A stretch of DNA of 64,000 nucleotides from positions 150,215,099-150,279,098 of the forward strand of contig OX336389.2 of the NCBI GenBank assembly GCA_946902985.2, written 5' to 3'. Below are positions 21,800 to 32,399 of the stretch, piece after piece (the first letter of the stretch is position 1; each line of letters begins with the position of its first letter). The notes below the pieces were generated by a model. The model worked only from the letters and a program-made list of their open reading frames with translations, was not told where the DNA came from and ran no database searches. A program made the position numbers and the translations under genes. This DNA comes from Meconema thalassinum. Taxonomy: Eukaryota > Arthropoda > Insecta > Orthoptera > Tettigoniidae.

Positions 21800-22291
21800 C
21801 CTACACATCACACTTGGCCCGGACTACAAAAATGGCATCTACATCAGAAAATCCAGGCAAGAAATTTACTCGAGGATAGAGAAGATCACAGACACAATGC
21901 GAAAACGCAGAGTTTGCTTCTACGGTCGTATACGACGGATGATCGACTCCCGATCGACGAAACGTATCTTCAGTATATTCGACTCTAAACCAAAAACGAC
22001 AATGCCATGGTATGTTAACGACCAGAAAGATCTGAAAGAAATGGGGATACGAGCAGAAGACGCACAAGACCGAAATCTTTATAGAGCAGCCATCAAGACG
22101 TTTGGGACTTTCCGGGACGAAAAACGGACAACTGGTGAGAAATGGACAGAGGAACATCGTGCTAAGCACAGAGCTCATGAAGACAATGTGGATCAAGCGA
22201 AAAATGAGCAAATGCCAGAACGTAAAATGAGGCTTATCGTGGTCCCTAGTTGGCCGATTAGCAAAATTGAATGAATAATAATAATAATAAT
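20971..22291 (+). pseudogene. Non-LTR retrotransposon, 3-prime half: reverse transcriptase core to 3-prime tail
   Basis: Continues the element cut at 14770. The frame opens with TFVDFKKAYNCIDRD (RT motif A), then GVRQGGSLSPLLFN (motif B) and CLAFADDIALMTED (catalytic FADD, motif C), thumb region KYLGKW, and ends near 21745. A GAAA microsatellite (21761-21798) then breaks the frame. The C-terminal segment continues in other frames to 22274 (KRRVCFYGRIRRM, a typical LINE C-terminal word; EKWTEEHRAKH). An (AAT)n tail at 22275-22291 marks the 3-prime end. The catalytic motifs are intact, but the element is split and frameshifted. Confidence 0.88.
21761..21798 (+). repeat. (GAAA)n microsatellite inside the LINE
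   Basis: About nine GAAA units between the RT thumb region and the C-terminal domain. The expansion adds Glu/Lys codons and changes the downstream frame. Confidence 0.95.
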
Positions 22292-22294
22292 AGT

Positions 22295-22605
22295 CATATG
22301 TCTACCGTTTATTATTCCCGTTTCAACGAGGTTGGGGATGGGATGTAATGATTTCCTTCTACCTTGTGAGGGGTGATTTTACGGCCAGATGCCCTAACTG
22401 ACGCCAACCTCATGTGGGGAGTCAAGAAGAGATGAAATACGTGAAGGAGGATGACACTAGGCAAGGCATTGGAAGGAAGCTACCTTGACCTATTATGAAG
22501 TACCGTTCTAGCATTTGCTTGGTGTTGAAAATGGGGAAACCACCGAAAACGGCTCGAGCTCACGTCTCTCAAAGTCCGCAAAAAAACTGAGCCACAGCGA
22601 TAATA
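22295..22605 (-). repeat. tRNA-derived SINE next to the LINE tail
   Basis: Minus-strand copy. The tRNA-like head is at 22605-22550, with GCTCGAGCTCACG as a diverged B-box. The body (GGTTTCCCCATTTTCAACACC, GGTCAAGGTAGC) and 3-prime part (GGGCATCTGGCCGTAAAATC, GAAACGGGAATAATA) match the order in the plus copies at 3.1-3.6 kb. Its AAT tail faces the AAT tail of the LINE, so both tails merge at 22275-22300. Confidence 0.7.
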
Positions 22606-22619
22606 ATAATAAAAATGAC

Positions 22620-23067
22620 ATTTGGCCCAACCTTTTCCAGGTCTGGATTTCAACAAACCTTTCGAAGTTTGATTGATTTATTTGTTTTATTACACATGTC
22701 GCAAAGTCCCTAAATCAATCAACAACCACAAACTATTTATCAAACTGGGGAACAGTGTTCAGCGATAGAAGAGCGTGTTGGTGCAGGACCCTAAATGGTA
22801 CCACAATGGTTCCGTGGCTGGGGTTTGGAAGCAGTCTTTCTTAGATAACAGCGTTCTGTCAAGAGTTACACCCAGTGTTAACAGTACATACTACGATAGC
22901 GCAGTGGATCATTGGTAGTTTGATTCCCGGCGATCTCATAAAAGATCTCTCGTATCACATTTGATGATTACAAGACAAAAGCCACAGACTACCCAATTCA
23001 GTGCTGGTTTCGCTGTGTTGAATTTGGGGAGTAGATCGCCTAGTAATAACAATAATAATAATTCCCA
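22620..23067. other. Non-coding with a possible tRNA-like SINE head
   Basis: Near 22895-22960 the words GATAGCGCAGTGG (A-box-like) and GTTTGATTCCCGG (B-box-like) occur 27 bp apart, followed by body sequence to the AAT run near 23045. This resembles a degraded tRNA-derived SINE. Nothing else is seen. Confidence 0.35.
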
Positions 23068-23450
23068 GATACTATGACAAAGAGAGGATAAATCTTTTCG
23101 GTGATGTACTCAGAATGAACTCAGATAGATTAAACAAACAAATCGTTGATTTCTTCCGTAACAGCGAAACAAAATCCACATAGTTTAAAAAAACAGAAAA
23201 AGACCTAGCAGAATTTTAAAAAATACAGAAAATTCACTGCTCAATTGACAAACAAAACTAATTATTAAAAACATATATAGATGGTTCCAAGACAAATCTA
23301 CATTAAATCCAAACCCATCATCTCAGAAGAAGAGAGGAAAAGATAAGAAAGAATGATGAGATAAGGGGCACAAATGAAAGAACAACACACAGGGAAATGA
23401 TTGGTTCAACGTACCCCAAAGAGGGTGAATAGAAATAATATTAATTATAA
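23068..23450 (+). pseudogene. 3-prime end fragment of another LINE
   Basis: With three in-frame stops the frame still reads as a LINE C-terminus: RYYDKERINLFGDVLRMNSD, RLNKQIVDFFRNSETKS, EKDLAEF. A short 3-prime UTR with ATTGGTTCAACGTACCCC and an AAT-rich tail follow. The G(D/H)VLRMN word is common downstream of the RT in LINEs. It is a 5-prime-truncated insertion, a different family from the 20.9-22.3 kb element. Confidence 0.6.
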
Positions 23451-23489
23451 TAATAGCCAGCTGGCCGTATTACATGTTACAGATATGTG

Positions 23490-24440
23490 CACTAATTAAA
23501 TTTGTTGTCCCAGATGGGTCTCCAATTAAATATGCAGATCCCTTATAAACAAGTAATATGTAAGGTATCACAAAAAACAGGGTACTTTGAATGTACTCAC
23601 AGCCAGGAAATGATGATCAGCAGGACTGCATTCCGGTCTGCGTAGTCGGTTGGTCTTCCTTCTGCGATGTCGTGCTATCGAAAGGCCCCTTCTCGGAGTT
23701 GTCGGTGCGCACGTACAGCAGCAACGGATGGCGATAGATGGCGGTCAAAAGGCGCTTGTTTCAGCGTTGTCGGCTCACCTCCTCTCGTTCCGTAGTCGGC
23801 TGGGTTCCTCCGATGTCTTTTGAGCGATCGAAGGGCCCCTTAACGGAGTTGCCGGTATACTCGCACGGCGATGGCGGTTGCTTACTGTCGAAAGGCGCTT
23901 ATTTCAGCGTTGTCGGCTAGCTTCCTCCCTTAGAACTGTCTGGTTAGTTATGGACGAAAGTCCTCCAGTGAGGTTGTTAGTACCACTTCCTTCCAATCGG
24001 CTTGGTTCAGATGATCAAGATGACTTCAGTATTTTTCGGGATGATACTGGCTTCTTTGATAGGCAACGAAAGGCGCCACTTGAAGTCTTGTCTTCGTTGA
24101 GCGTTTTCAGTATACCTGGTCCAATCAGCACGTAGATCTAGTGGCAATCATGAATCATTTCCGGATAAACGGGCTCCCAATTAAATTTGTTGTACCAGAT
24201 GGGTCTCCAATTAAATATGCAGATCCCTTTCGAATCCCGGACGGGACTCCAATTACGTACACTGCTTCCAGGCGGGACAGCAATTACGACAAGATCCACA
24301 AAGGTTCTCCTCGAGTCTGAGTATATCTTGAATCAACTGCACACGAAGATTCCCAAAGAATGTTGTTTATTTCCAGAAGACCACCAAATAATACATTCAC
24401 AGTAGTCGTTAGTTATGTACAAGGCATGTAACCTGACTGC
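23490..24440. repeat. Unclassified repeat region with nested direct duplications
   Basis: The 55-bp phrase beginning AATTAAATTTGTTGT and ending GCAGATCCCTT occurs at about 23494-23547 and 24180-24230. Between them, a CG-rich block of about 140 bp is duplicated: AAAGGCGCTTGTTTCAGCG (23749) and AAAGGCGCTTATTTCAGCG (23890), GGCCCCTTCTCGGAGTTG (23686) and GGCCCCTTAACGGAGTTG (23834). The two outer copies could be remnants of LTR-like or transposon ends. No coding region is recognised. Confidence 0.55.
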
Positions 24441-24454
24441 GGAGCAGTCTAGTT

Positions 24455-27300
24455 TATATATTTATTTATTTAATAATTATTAGATACAACCATGATAGGT
24501 CATTTTACACTAATATTTTAACAATTTCAAATAATATTAACAAAAATAGCAACATCAATAACAGATAACAATTGGCAGTGATGGCAGCAAGGGACAAATC
24601 TCGGGAAAGACGCAGGGAATGAGTTGGGTAGTGGGTGATTAGGAGGGTGAGGGGGTAGGAATTGAGGATAAAAGGGATCTTCTAATGTTGTGTTTGAATA
24701 TTCTATAGGGAGAGAATATGTCAATATTTGGAAGGGAGTTGCTAAGGGTAGGTAGACGGTGGAAGATAGAGCGCTTCTGTACTTCAAGACGTGGGCGAGG
24801 TATGTGGTGTAAATGGTTCTGACGTGTTGAACGGGAGGGAACTTGGAGTGGGAAGTAGCTTAAGAGCATATTACATTTTGTGTAACCATTCATAATTTTA
24901 TGTAAGAAACACAGGTCAGTAAATTGTAAGCGGCTTCTCAGGTCGAGTACATTGAGCTGACTTAGAATGTCGGATTTGGCAAACTGCCTTAGTGATGGAT
25001 TGCGAGCTTTGACTATTGATATGAAGAAATTAAAGACACTGTTCAATTTAGAAATATTGGTTATAGCCGAAGTAGACCAAATTGGAGAAGAGAAATCTAG
25101 GATAGGGAGAACATAAGTGGTGAAGTATAATTTGAGTGCAGTGAGGTCTTTAATTTCTGTGAATCTGTATAGAATGCCGAGACTACGCATTGCGCGAGAT
25201 TTGATATGGTCAATGTGGGGAGAGAATGTCAGTTTATCATCGTGAGTAATACCTAAAGCTCTTACCTGAGAAACCGTATCCAATTTATTTCCACATATTT
25301 TATAGTCCACTTGATTTCCAGATTTCAGTGGTGAGAAAGAAACTTTGAAGCACGTTTTGGGATTTGGAGATAACCTTCATTTGTTGAACCAATCGGTACA
25401 TGTATTCACTGCTTCCTGGAGCTCACCGTGGTCGTCAGAACTGGAAATTTCTCTGACTATCTTGAGGTCATCAGCGTACAGAAGAAGGGAACATGGAGAA
25501 TTTTGCACGCATGTGTTTATATCGTCCATATACAGCACGAAGAGAAGGGGTCCCAGGATACTGCCCTGAGTTACTCCTGATAAGACAGGGAGCCAGGACG
25601 ATACAGACCCTGGAAGCACTACCCGTTGTTGCCTATTGGACAGGAAGCTTTGTATTAGGGATAGGAAGGATCAATGTACGTTGTATCGTGAAGCAAGCTT
25701 GTGGAGGAGAAGGAAATGGTTCACGGAATCAAATGCTTTGGTCAGGTCAACGTAGATAACATCTAGCTGAGTTTTTTGATCTATTGCAGAAATTATGTGA
25801 TGGTTCAAAACAGTCAGATTTGTTAAACATGGTTTTCCAGGGACGAAGCCATGTTATTCTTCTGAGAGGTGTGGTTTGGTGAAAGTGAGGAGACGGCAAT
25901 GTATTATTGTTTCGAAGACTGAAGAGAGTATAGGGACGATAGATATAGGTCTGTTTGAGGAAATTTCGTGCTTGCTGCCTGATTTAAAGACAGGTGTGAC
26001 ATCAGCTCTTTTCCATGAGTCAGGAAAAGTGCCGGAAGTCATGCACCAGTTGAGTATTATGGACAAGGGGATGCTGAGAGATGCAGAGGTGTTTTTCAGG
26101 AATATAGGGCTTATGTCTAATGGTCCAGTAGATCAGTTTGTGGGCAGACTTTTTAAAATAGTATGGATTTCATCGGGGGTCGTTGAAATTTGAGACAGTG
26201 AATCAGAACAGACGCTAGTAAGTTGAGAGAGACTGGGGATTGGTACGGGAACTGAAAAAGTTGAGTGAAAATATATTGAAATGAGTGGACCTCAATTCAA
26301 ACGGGATTTCTTCATTATGGAGGTTTAGGTTAAGTGGAATTCCAGGAGTCTTTCTACGGGACGATATAAGTGTCCAGAACTACTTCGGGTTATTCTTGAG
26401 ATTTTTCCTGTTATGGAAGAAATGTAGCGGTTGTAATCTTCTGTCATATGAACTCTTGAAATTTTCCGTAGGTGAATAAATACATTGCGTGTATGAGGAT
26501 TAGGAACTGATTTCCACAGCGACCATGCTCTAGTTTTATTTTGGAGAAGAAATTTGGTGTTTTGACTTAGCCAGTTCGAATATTTGTTGGATTTGGGTAG
26601 GGAGAAAGGAACGTGTTGTTTAATAGCCGAGTAGAGTAAATCCTCAAACAAGGTCACTGCACTATTTACGTCTCTCTCAGCCGTTAGAAGGCTCCAGGGC
26701 AGAGATGATAAATCCTGATTGACAGCTTGCCAGTCGACCTTTCTCCAAAGAGGGAAAGCTTTCTTCTCGGAGGGTGGGCAGTTTTTATGTCTGCTGGCTG
26801 GGACGGGGAGGGTAGCTTCTATTGAACTATGATCGGTGTTCAGGATATTCCTTCCAACGGTCACGATGACATTACGCAGGGTAGAAAATATGAGGTCCAG
26901 TGTTTCGGATTTCCTTGTTGGGTGCCGGTTGAACTGTTTCAAGTGTAGACCGTTTATAAAATTTGATAAGATGAAAGTATCTATTGGGGGAGAGTGTATG
27001 GTACCATTGTCTATTGATGTCCAGGAGATATGGGAGTTAAAATCACCTAGTAACACTATTTCATTTTCTTGGTTGAGGGCAAGAACAGTAGAGTTGAAAC
27101 ATTCTTGTAAGGTGTCAATTTTGCTGCTAGGTGGGCGGTAGAAGCAACCTACGAGTAAATTCTTACTTTAGGGGATATTAATCTCAACCCATATTATTTC
27201 ACAGCAAGTTTCTAAATCAGGCCGATGTTTTGCCTTCAATTTGCTATGAACTGCGATTGCTACTCCACCACCCCTTGAAGACCTATTGAACCCGCTGAGC
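24455..27300 (-). pseudogene. LINE of the CR1/Jockey type: endonuclease C-terminus and reverse transcriptase
   Basis: Minus strand from 27300 down. The endonuclease domain starts inside (RGGGVAIAV, GCFYRPP, LLGDFNSH, TDHSSIEA), with an early in-frame stop near 27175. After a linker the RT follows: DVTPVFKSG (about 26000), a KAFDSVNH motif A near 25720, GVTQGSILGPLLFVLY motif B (25570) and LLYADDLKI (catalytic YADD, about 25480), then KVRALGI-like thumb and a C-terminal region to 24639. Frame changes lie near 26.3, 25.85 and 25.35 kb. A TAAA-rich tail at 24455-24480 marks the 3-prime end. The 5-prime part, including the start of the endonuclease, is absent. QGS(I/V)LGPLLF and YADD are typical of the Jockey/CR1 group. 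Confidence 0.85.
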
Positions 27301-27452
27301 TAAGGTTCATGTGATATTTTTTATAACAGCACATTTATGATGGGATGTAGTACCTTTGAACACACCCAGAAAGCCACGTGGAGCTGAGAGCTCACTCTAT
27401 GCTCTTTGAAGTAGCGGAGAATCGCACTTTTGACTTTGGTGAAGTCTGCTAA

Positions 27453-27767
27453 TTATTTATCTGAGGTCTTATTAATCAATTTTATCTTTCCACGAGACTC
27501 AGAATATTCCATTTCATCATTTAGCATTATTAAAACATTTTGGAGAATGTTTCTTTCGTTTAAGGTAAGGTAATATCCTTGCAGATACGCAAACAGGAAT
27601 GTAAGTAGTCGCTCAACGACTTTGGTTTGACGACCTACTTCCTCGAGACACTCAGTGCCTTGCACTACGTCTGGAGAATCCGCCCCGTGTAGGCGTGAAG
27701 TTACATCCGTCGTGTTAGACGTAGAAAATATCCGCTTTTTAGCGAAGAAATTATTATCAGCTGCCAT
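27453..27767 (-). CDS. Hypothetical protein, 104 codons, N-terminus duplicated upstream
   Basis: Minus-strand frame from 27767 (start ATG, MAADNNFFAKKRIFSTSN) to a TGA-free run ending in TAA near 27453. Composition is protein-like, with a hydrophobic/aromatic centre (LLTFLFAYLQGYYL) and a basic C-terminus (GKIKLINKTSDK). The first 37 codons have a second, diverged copy just upstream at 27825-27940 in the same frame sense, with amino-acid changes rather than stops. That pattern suggests that coding constraint once existed. I recognise no family. The LINE fragment at 27300 lies 150 bp beyond the stop, so a longer original 3-prime end may have been lost. Confidence 0.4.
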   Translation of the reverse strand: MAADNNFFAKKRIFSTSNTTDVTSRLHGADSPDVVQGTECLEEVGRQTKVVERLLTFLFAYLQGYYLTLNERNILQNVLIMLNDEMEYSESRGKIKLINKTSDK

Positions 27768-27824
27768 CGAGCACAGATAAGTTACGATACGAGTGATAAG
27801 TAAGAATTGTATAGTGAATTATTT

Positions 27825-27940
27825 GCACTACGTCTGGAAAATCCGCCCTGTGAAGGCATGCAACCATATCCGTCGTGTCAGACGTGGAAAATATCCGCTG
27901 TTTAGCGTGGAAGTTATTATCAGGTGACATCGTGCACGAA
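27825..27940 (-). pseudogene. Duplicated N-terminal segment of the 27453-27767 frame
   Basis: On the minus strand this starts ATG with SPDNNFHAKQRIFSTSDTTD, matching AADNNFFAKKRIFSTSNTTD of the downstream copy. It continues through ADFPDVVQ before diverging. The two DNA copies are about 165 bp apart (TTGCACTACGTCTGGA at 27660 and 27829). It could be an alternative first exon or a simple tandem duplication. The plus-strand frame 27875-28351 overlaps it and is probably incidental. Confidence 0.4.
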
Positions 27941-28359
27941 TATTCTAAAAATCACTGTTTATTGATGCACAGTGAACAACAAGAATCATACTGTAAAGTA
28001 ATTGGCAAGGATAGTGAATTTTTCAACATTATCGTAACACCACATTTTTATACCCACGTGTCTGTGGAGGGCCGAGAGCCTAGTGAAAAATATAGAGGTA
28101 AACGTGTTGTAATTATTTTAAGCAATTGTGATTATGAAAGTATAATATATTTGAATTGCCACAGTGAATTTTTTAATTACAAAACGACGCACATTTCACG
28201 GATGCCACGTGATGTAAAAAGTGGCGTCAGTACACGTGAAGAACTACAGAACAGTGCTTGGTCACGTATTATTCAATATCTGCGAAGTAAAGGCTGTGTT
28301 ATCAATTGTATTAAAGCCTGTAACATTTACTACGAACATTGTGATTTTTGAATTGAAAG

Positions 28360-31270
28360 AATGAACTACCACACGATTTATTCCCCCACCCACGTGATCG
28401 ACTTATTCTACACCATGTTCGAGACCGAGATCATGGGCTAATACCACTATGGTATGAGAGTGATGTATCTGATGGGACCAGCATGATGGTGGAACTTCCA
28501 GAACAACGAACGAGGGGGAAGGAACCCAGGATGCAATTCCCAGGCATGTCCAGTACATTCACGAGGTCATCGACGGGGACAGATCGAACCCTGGTCTTTG
28601 GTAGAGTCCAGATGGGAGTCCTGATGAGGACGATGCCGTTCCGGAAAGCCAGAGGTGAATTTGTCCAACCCTTGTCGTTGGACAGAGGGCTGAGTGAGAG
28701 CTCCTCCATTTCGTGAGTTTTTGTACACCCATTCTTGTTCTAGTTTCTGGTAGTATAGTAGGTTTAATGTAGTTTGTGAACCAACCGAACTCAGTGACAG
28801 CCATTTTTATAGGTAGGGAATGTAATTAGTCTAATTAGATGTCATTTATTTCAGTTAGAGTGAGTCACCCTTGGGTCAGACATTTTGGTCAACCCTGGTG
28901 CAGCTTGATGGACGTCGTAGAGCGTCAATGCCTATCTTTTGCTAAGCGTGACCGTAGTCATTTGAGGCTACTTTGTTTAACCCTATCTGGGGTGATTTTT
29001 CAAGTCTTTGCTGACTTTAGTTATGGCAATCAGATGCCATGGTTATATTTCTTTAACTGCATTTTTTGCAACCAGTCTTTGTTACACCCCTGACTTCGTT
29101 AGAGCAGTCGTATCATTTAGGTAATCGACTGTAATTACCAGTTTTGTAACTGCATTGTATTTCATTTGAGATGTTGCTCAGAAGCCATCTGGACAAGTGT
29201 GGACCTTATAAGTAAAAGGGATATTTCGTTGTTGTCTAGCATCGAACTCAGTTCCCAACGTATCATTAAGCAGATACAGAGTATGGAATCTGCGTCACAA
29301 TTATTATTTTGTTAGTGTCATGTGAAGACACGTACTTATTTGAAGTTATACAAGCAACTACTGAAGTATTACCTTTGAGAGCAAAGAGCTCCAGCAATGT
29401 GACATTGCTACCATTTAGATGTCTTTGGTGTAGAAGACAGAATTATATTATTGTATTCAGATTTATAGCGTGTTTTTTATGCACGTATTCTTCGAGGTTT
29501 ATAACCTATAGTAAAGGTTTTATGATGCGGCCAGTTGTACAGTTTTTATTTTGCTTAAATCGCCGGCCTTGATAGTTAGTGTGTGTTGTGTCAGACAGCG
29601 CAGGAATGTTGTAGCCTGCAGCGAAACAAACTGGTTTGTGACCCAGTGCCCTTGAGACAGACATATTTTGACAGAGGGCAGAATACTTGTTGTATTCGCT
29701 CTTCCCTTCATTGCAATTTAGCTCATGGAACCCAGTTTATAACCTATAGTAAAGGTTTTATGATGCGGCCAGTTGTACAGTTTTTATTTTGCTTAAATCG
29801 CCGGCCTTGATAGTTAGTGTGTGTTGTGTCAGACAGCGCAGGAATGTTGTAGCCTGCAGCGACACAAACTGGTTTGTGACCCAGTGCCCTTGAGCCAGAC
29901 ATATTTTGACAGAGGGCAGAATACTTGTTGTATTCGCTCTTCCCTTCATTGCAATTTAGCTCATGGAACCCAGTGTCCAACCTTGTATCTGATCACATGT
30001 TTTATAGATTGTCTTTTGTTAGTTAAGCGCACTTTTGCGTGTACCGTCGTTTGACGTGTACAGTTATGTCAGGTTTTCTATAGTACGTTGTAGGCTGCCC
30101 TGTTAAAGGAGGTATTTCATGTATGAAGGTATTTTTGTGTACCTTGTCCGGGATTGTTCCCGTTGACCAGATGTTATGGAGGGTGACTGAGTGTGCAGGC
30201 CCATCCCAGAGTTATTGAACGCGAGCTGCACGCCACTGGTAACTTGTGTTATTGTGTGTTCGAGTTGTTATTGCTCGTTGATTGTATTCCGACTTTTGAG
30301 TCGAGGCTTTTGGTGGAGATTGATCTCAGTGGAGACACTCCGTGCCCAGGCTATTGTCAGTATTATTCGCCATAAACCAACGATAAACCTAAACCGACAT
30401 CTTAATAATAAAACGCATAATTTTGGTAAAACAAAAGCTAACTAACGAATTCTTTCTATCTAACCTTGTTCTTTTGCATTTGGAACCTGCTGACATGGCC
30501 GTGCTAATGAAGGTATTTCCTTTTGAGTAAATGACTTAGAACAGCTGACACTTTTGTAGCGACCTGAAGCTTGCTCTAACCTTGAGTTCGTAGCTTGTGG
30601 AGCGCAGGCCATGCGATGTTAGACGTAGTCTTTACTACGCAGTCGTCACCGTAACTACACACATTAGATGACTATGGCTTACAAAGAGTAAACCAAGGTG
30701 CAGGCAGGCATTTTAATAAAACTTTTGTCTCTTATTAATTATTCATGATGTATAAATGTATGAATCCTACATGTTACCTTCTTGTGTGCTGTTAGCACTT
30801 AGTTCCTAAGAATAATTAGATTTTTTTTACATGGCTGTTCACTTAGCTTTGAATGTAATTGTTTTCTGTTACGGACGTCATCGCCGTAAATTTTGTTATT
30901 AATTGATAGGACTTAGCTAGATGAATTAACGTTAAATGTAAATGTGGAGATGGTATCATCCTAACTTAGATTTGTTTTGCTACCCTGTTAAATGTAAATT
31001 CTGATATTAGCTTGATCTTGTAACCTGACCTAGGGATTTGCGTCATACCATTTTCCTAGCGTTGCTGTTGTTGCTTTGTTATTGTGAGATAGATCTTTCG
31101 CGAGGGTTTTCCTAACTTCTCAGGTTGGGACCTGCTCTTTATTTTTGATTGTTTATTAGCTTGCGGATTAGCCGATTGAAACCCTCCGAATTAGGCTAGG
31201 GGCTTGTGAATTTTAACAATAAATTTTCGCGGTGTTTTACATAAGTCTGGATGTTTATTTTCTCAGTCTA
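28360..31270. other. Non-coding stretch with one tandem duplication
   Basis: No gene is recognised. At 28431-28810 both strands have short open frames with CG-rich codons, possibly a transposon relic. From 28.8 to 31.26 kb the sequence is T/G-rich and transcript-like. It ends with an AATAAA near 31219, and the 238-bp tandem duplication lies inside it. Confidence 0.45.
29497..29973. repeat. 238-bp tandem duplication, two copies
   Basis: Unit 1 starts at 29497 and unit 2 at 29735. Both begin GTTTATAACCTATAGTAAAG and end at CATGGAACCCAGT. By eye they differ by only about two substitutions, so the duplication is recent. It has no coding role that I can see. Confidence 0.93.
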
Positions 31271-31274
31271 GTTT

Positions 31275-31862
31275 TTAAGGTGAACCTTTCCTTAGGCGGT
31301 CTATGACCATCGTCACCATGTACCACGATCCCTGTGGACTATAGATTCTCGTGCCGCTTTGGCCTATTAGGAAGTTCACCTGATCCTCACGGCAGTTAAG
31401 TCCGACGGATGAGATGTTAGGGAAGTCATTGCGGTTGTTGGCTATCCTGGCAGCTCCACCGACGGTCTCACTATCGCGGCGAAACACATTGAATTCAGAT
31501 GAAAACGGAAGTTCCCCACATGATACGAAGTCTGACAACCATGTTTCTGAGAGGCAGAGGATATCAAATTGATTAAATTCCATTACATTTACTAAACAGT
31601 CACTTAGTTTGTTTTTGATGCTCTGTGCGTTTTGATAGTAGAGGTTAAGGGGTCCTGCGTTCAAATGTATGTCACCTGATAGCAGTAGCAGTATCAAGCA
31701 AACTGCACTGGAGGAAGCACGGCAACGCTGTACCGGTCCACGAGGTGTGGCGAGAACATGGTGGAGCACTGGGAGACCACAAGCCGCCGCCCACGAGAAA
31801 GTAAAATGTCTCTCTGCACAGCACCACCGAACTTCTTGATCACACGACACATCACTACTCAA
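31275..31862 (-). pseudogene. 5-prime fragment of a CR1/Jockey-type LINE (endonuclease start)
   Basis: The 195-codon minus-strand frame has a hydrophobic leader, then LLLLSGDIHLNAGP, YYQNAQSIKNKL and FDILCLSETWLS, the start of an apurinic-type endonuclease with the catalytic Glu in SETW. It continues to VFRRDSETVGGAA and loses similarity after QVNFLIGQ. The region it covers overlaps the 5-prime-most part of the 24.5-27.3 kb fragment, so the two are different copies and not two halves of one insertion. Confidence 0.75.
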
Positions 31863-31869
31863 AAGTTAC

Positions 31870-32399
31870 AATCAAGAAGAAGAGCTCGATCTGCTCTCGT
31901 GCACCAAGTTAAATACTGGATAATACCTGGTGGGGATTATGGGTTTCCCTGAAGGACTTAGCCAATCAGAAGATTGCTTCTTTAAAAGGGAGTTGTCTCT
32001 CTGAGTGGGGAAACAATAATGTGTAAATGTTGAAGGGTAGCTAAAGATTCCTTCTGGTTCTTTCTAAAACTCCATAGTAAATAACTCTCAAGGCTTTCTT
32101 AAGAAAAGAGAGCCGTTTAATGGCGGTTTCCATGTCTTTAAATGGAGACAGCTTGTTTCAAGTTATCTATCGAAGATATCTTTTTTTAGATGGATAACTC
32201 TTGTAAGGAAGAGATGGACTACAAGGTTCATCCTTTAACTTTATGGCTTGACGAGGCCCTTTCTTAAATGGTATGTCAACAGACTTTGTTTCTAATGACA
32301 AGAAAGTGATAATAATAATACATTTTAGAAGCCAAACTCATTGGAGCACATAGGCCTCGGTTCTGTACTTGATGGGGAATATGACTCACTTACTAGATA
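31870..32399. other. Non-coding spacer between LINEs
   Basis: No gene seen. It includes the 3-prime end of the following minus-strand LINE, with a short ATT-rich tail near 32311-32324. Confidence 0.4.

Noticed and set aside
27875..28351. 158-codon plus-strand gene
   Set aside because: Its start overlaps the duplicated minus-strand coding segment, which shows in-frame conservation, and its own sequence has no motif.
24455..31862. One LINE of the CR1/Jockey type split by a 4-kb insertion
   Set aside because: The 31.3-31.9 kb fragment and the 24.5-27.3 kb fragment overlap in the endonuclease region, so they are separate copies.
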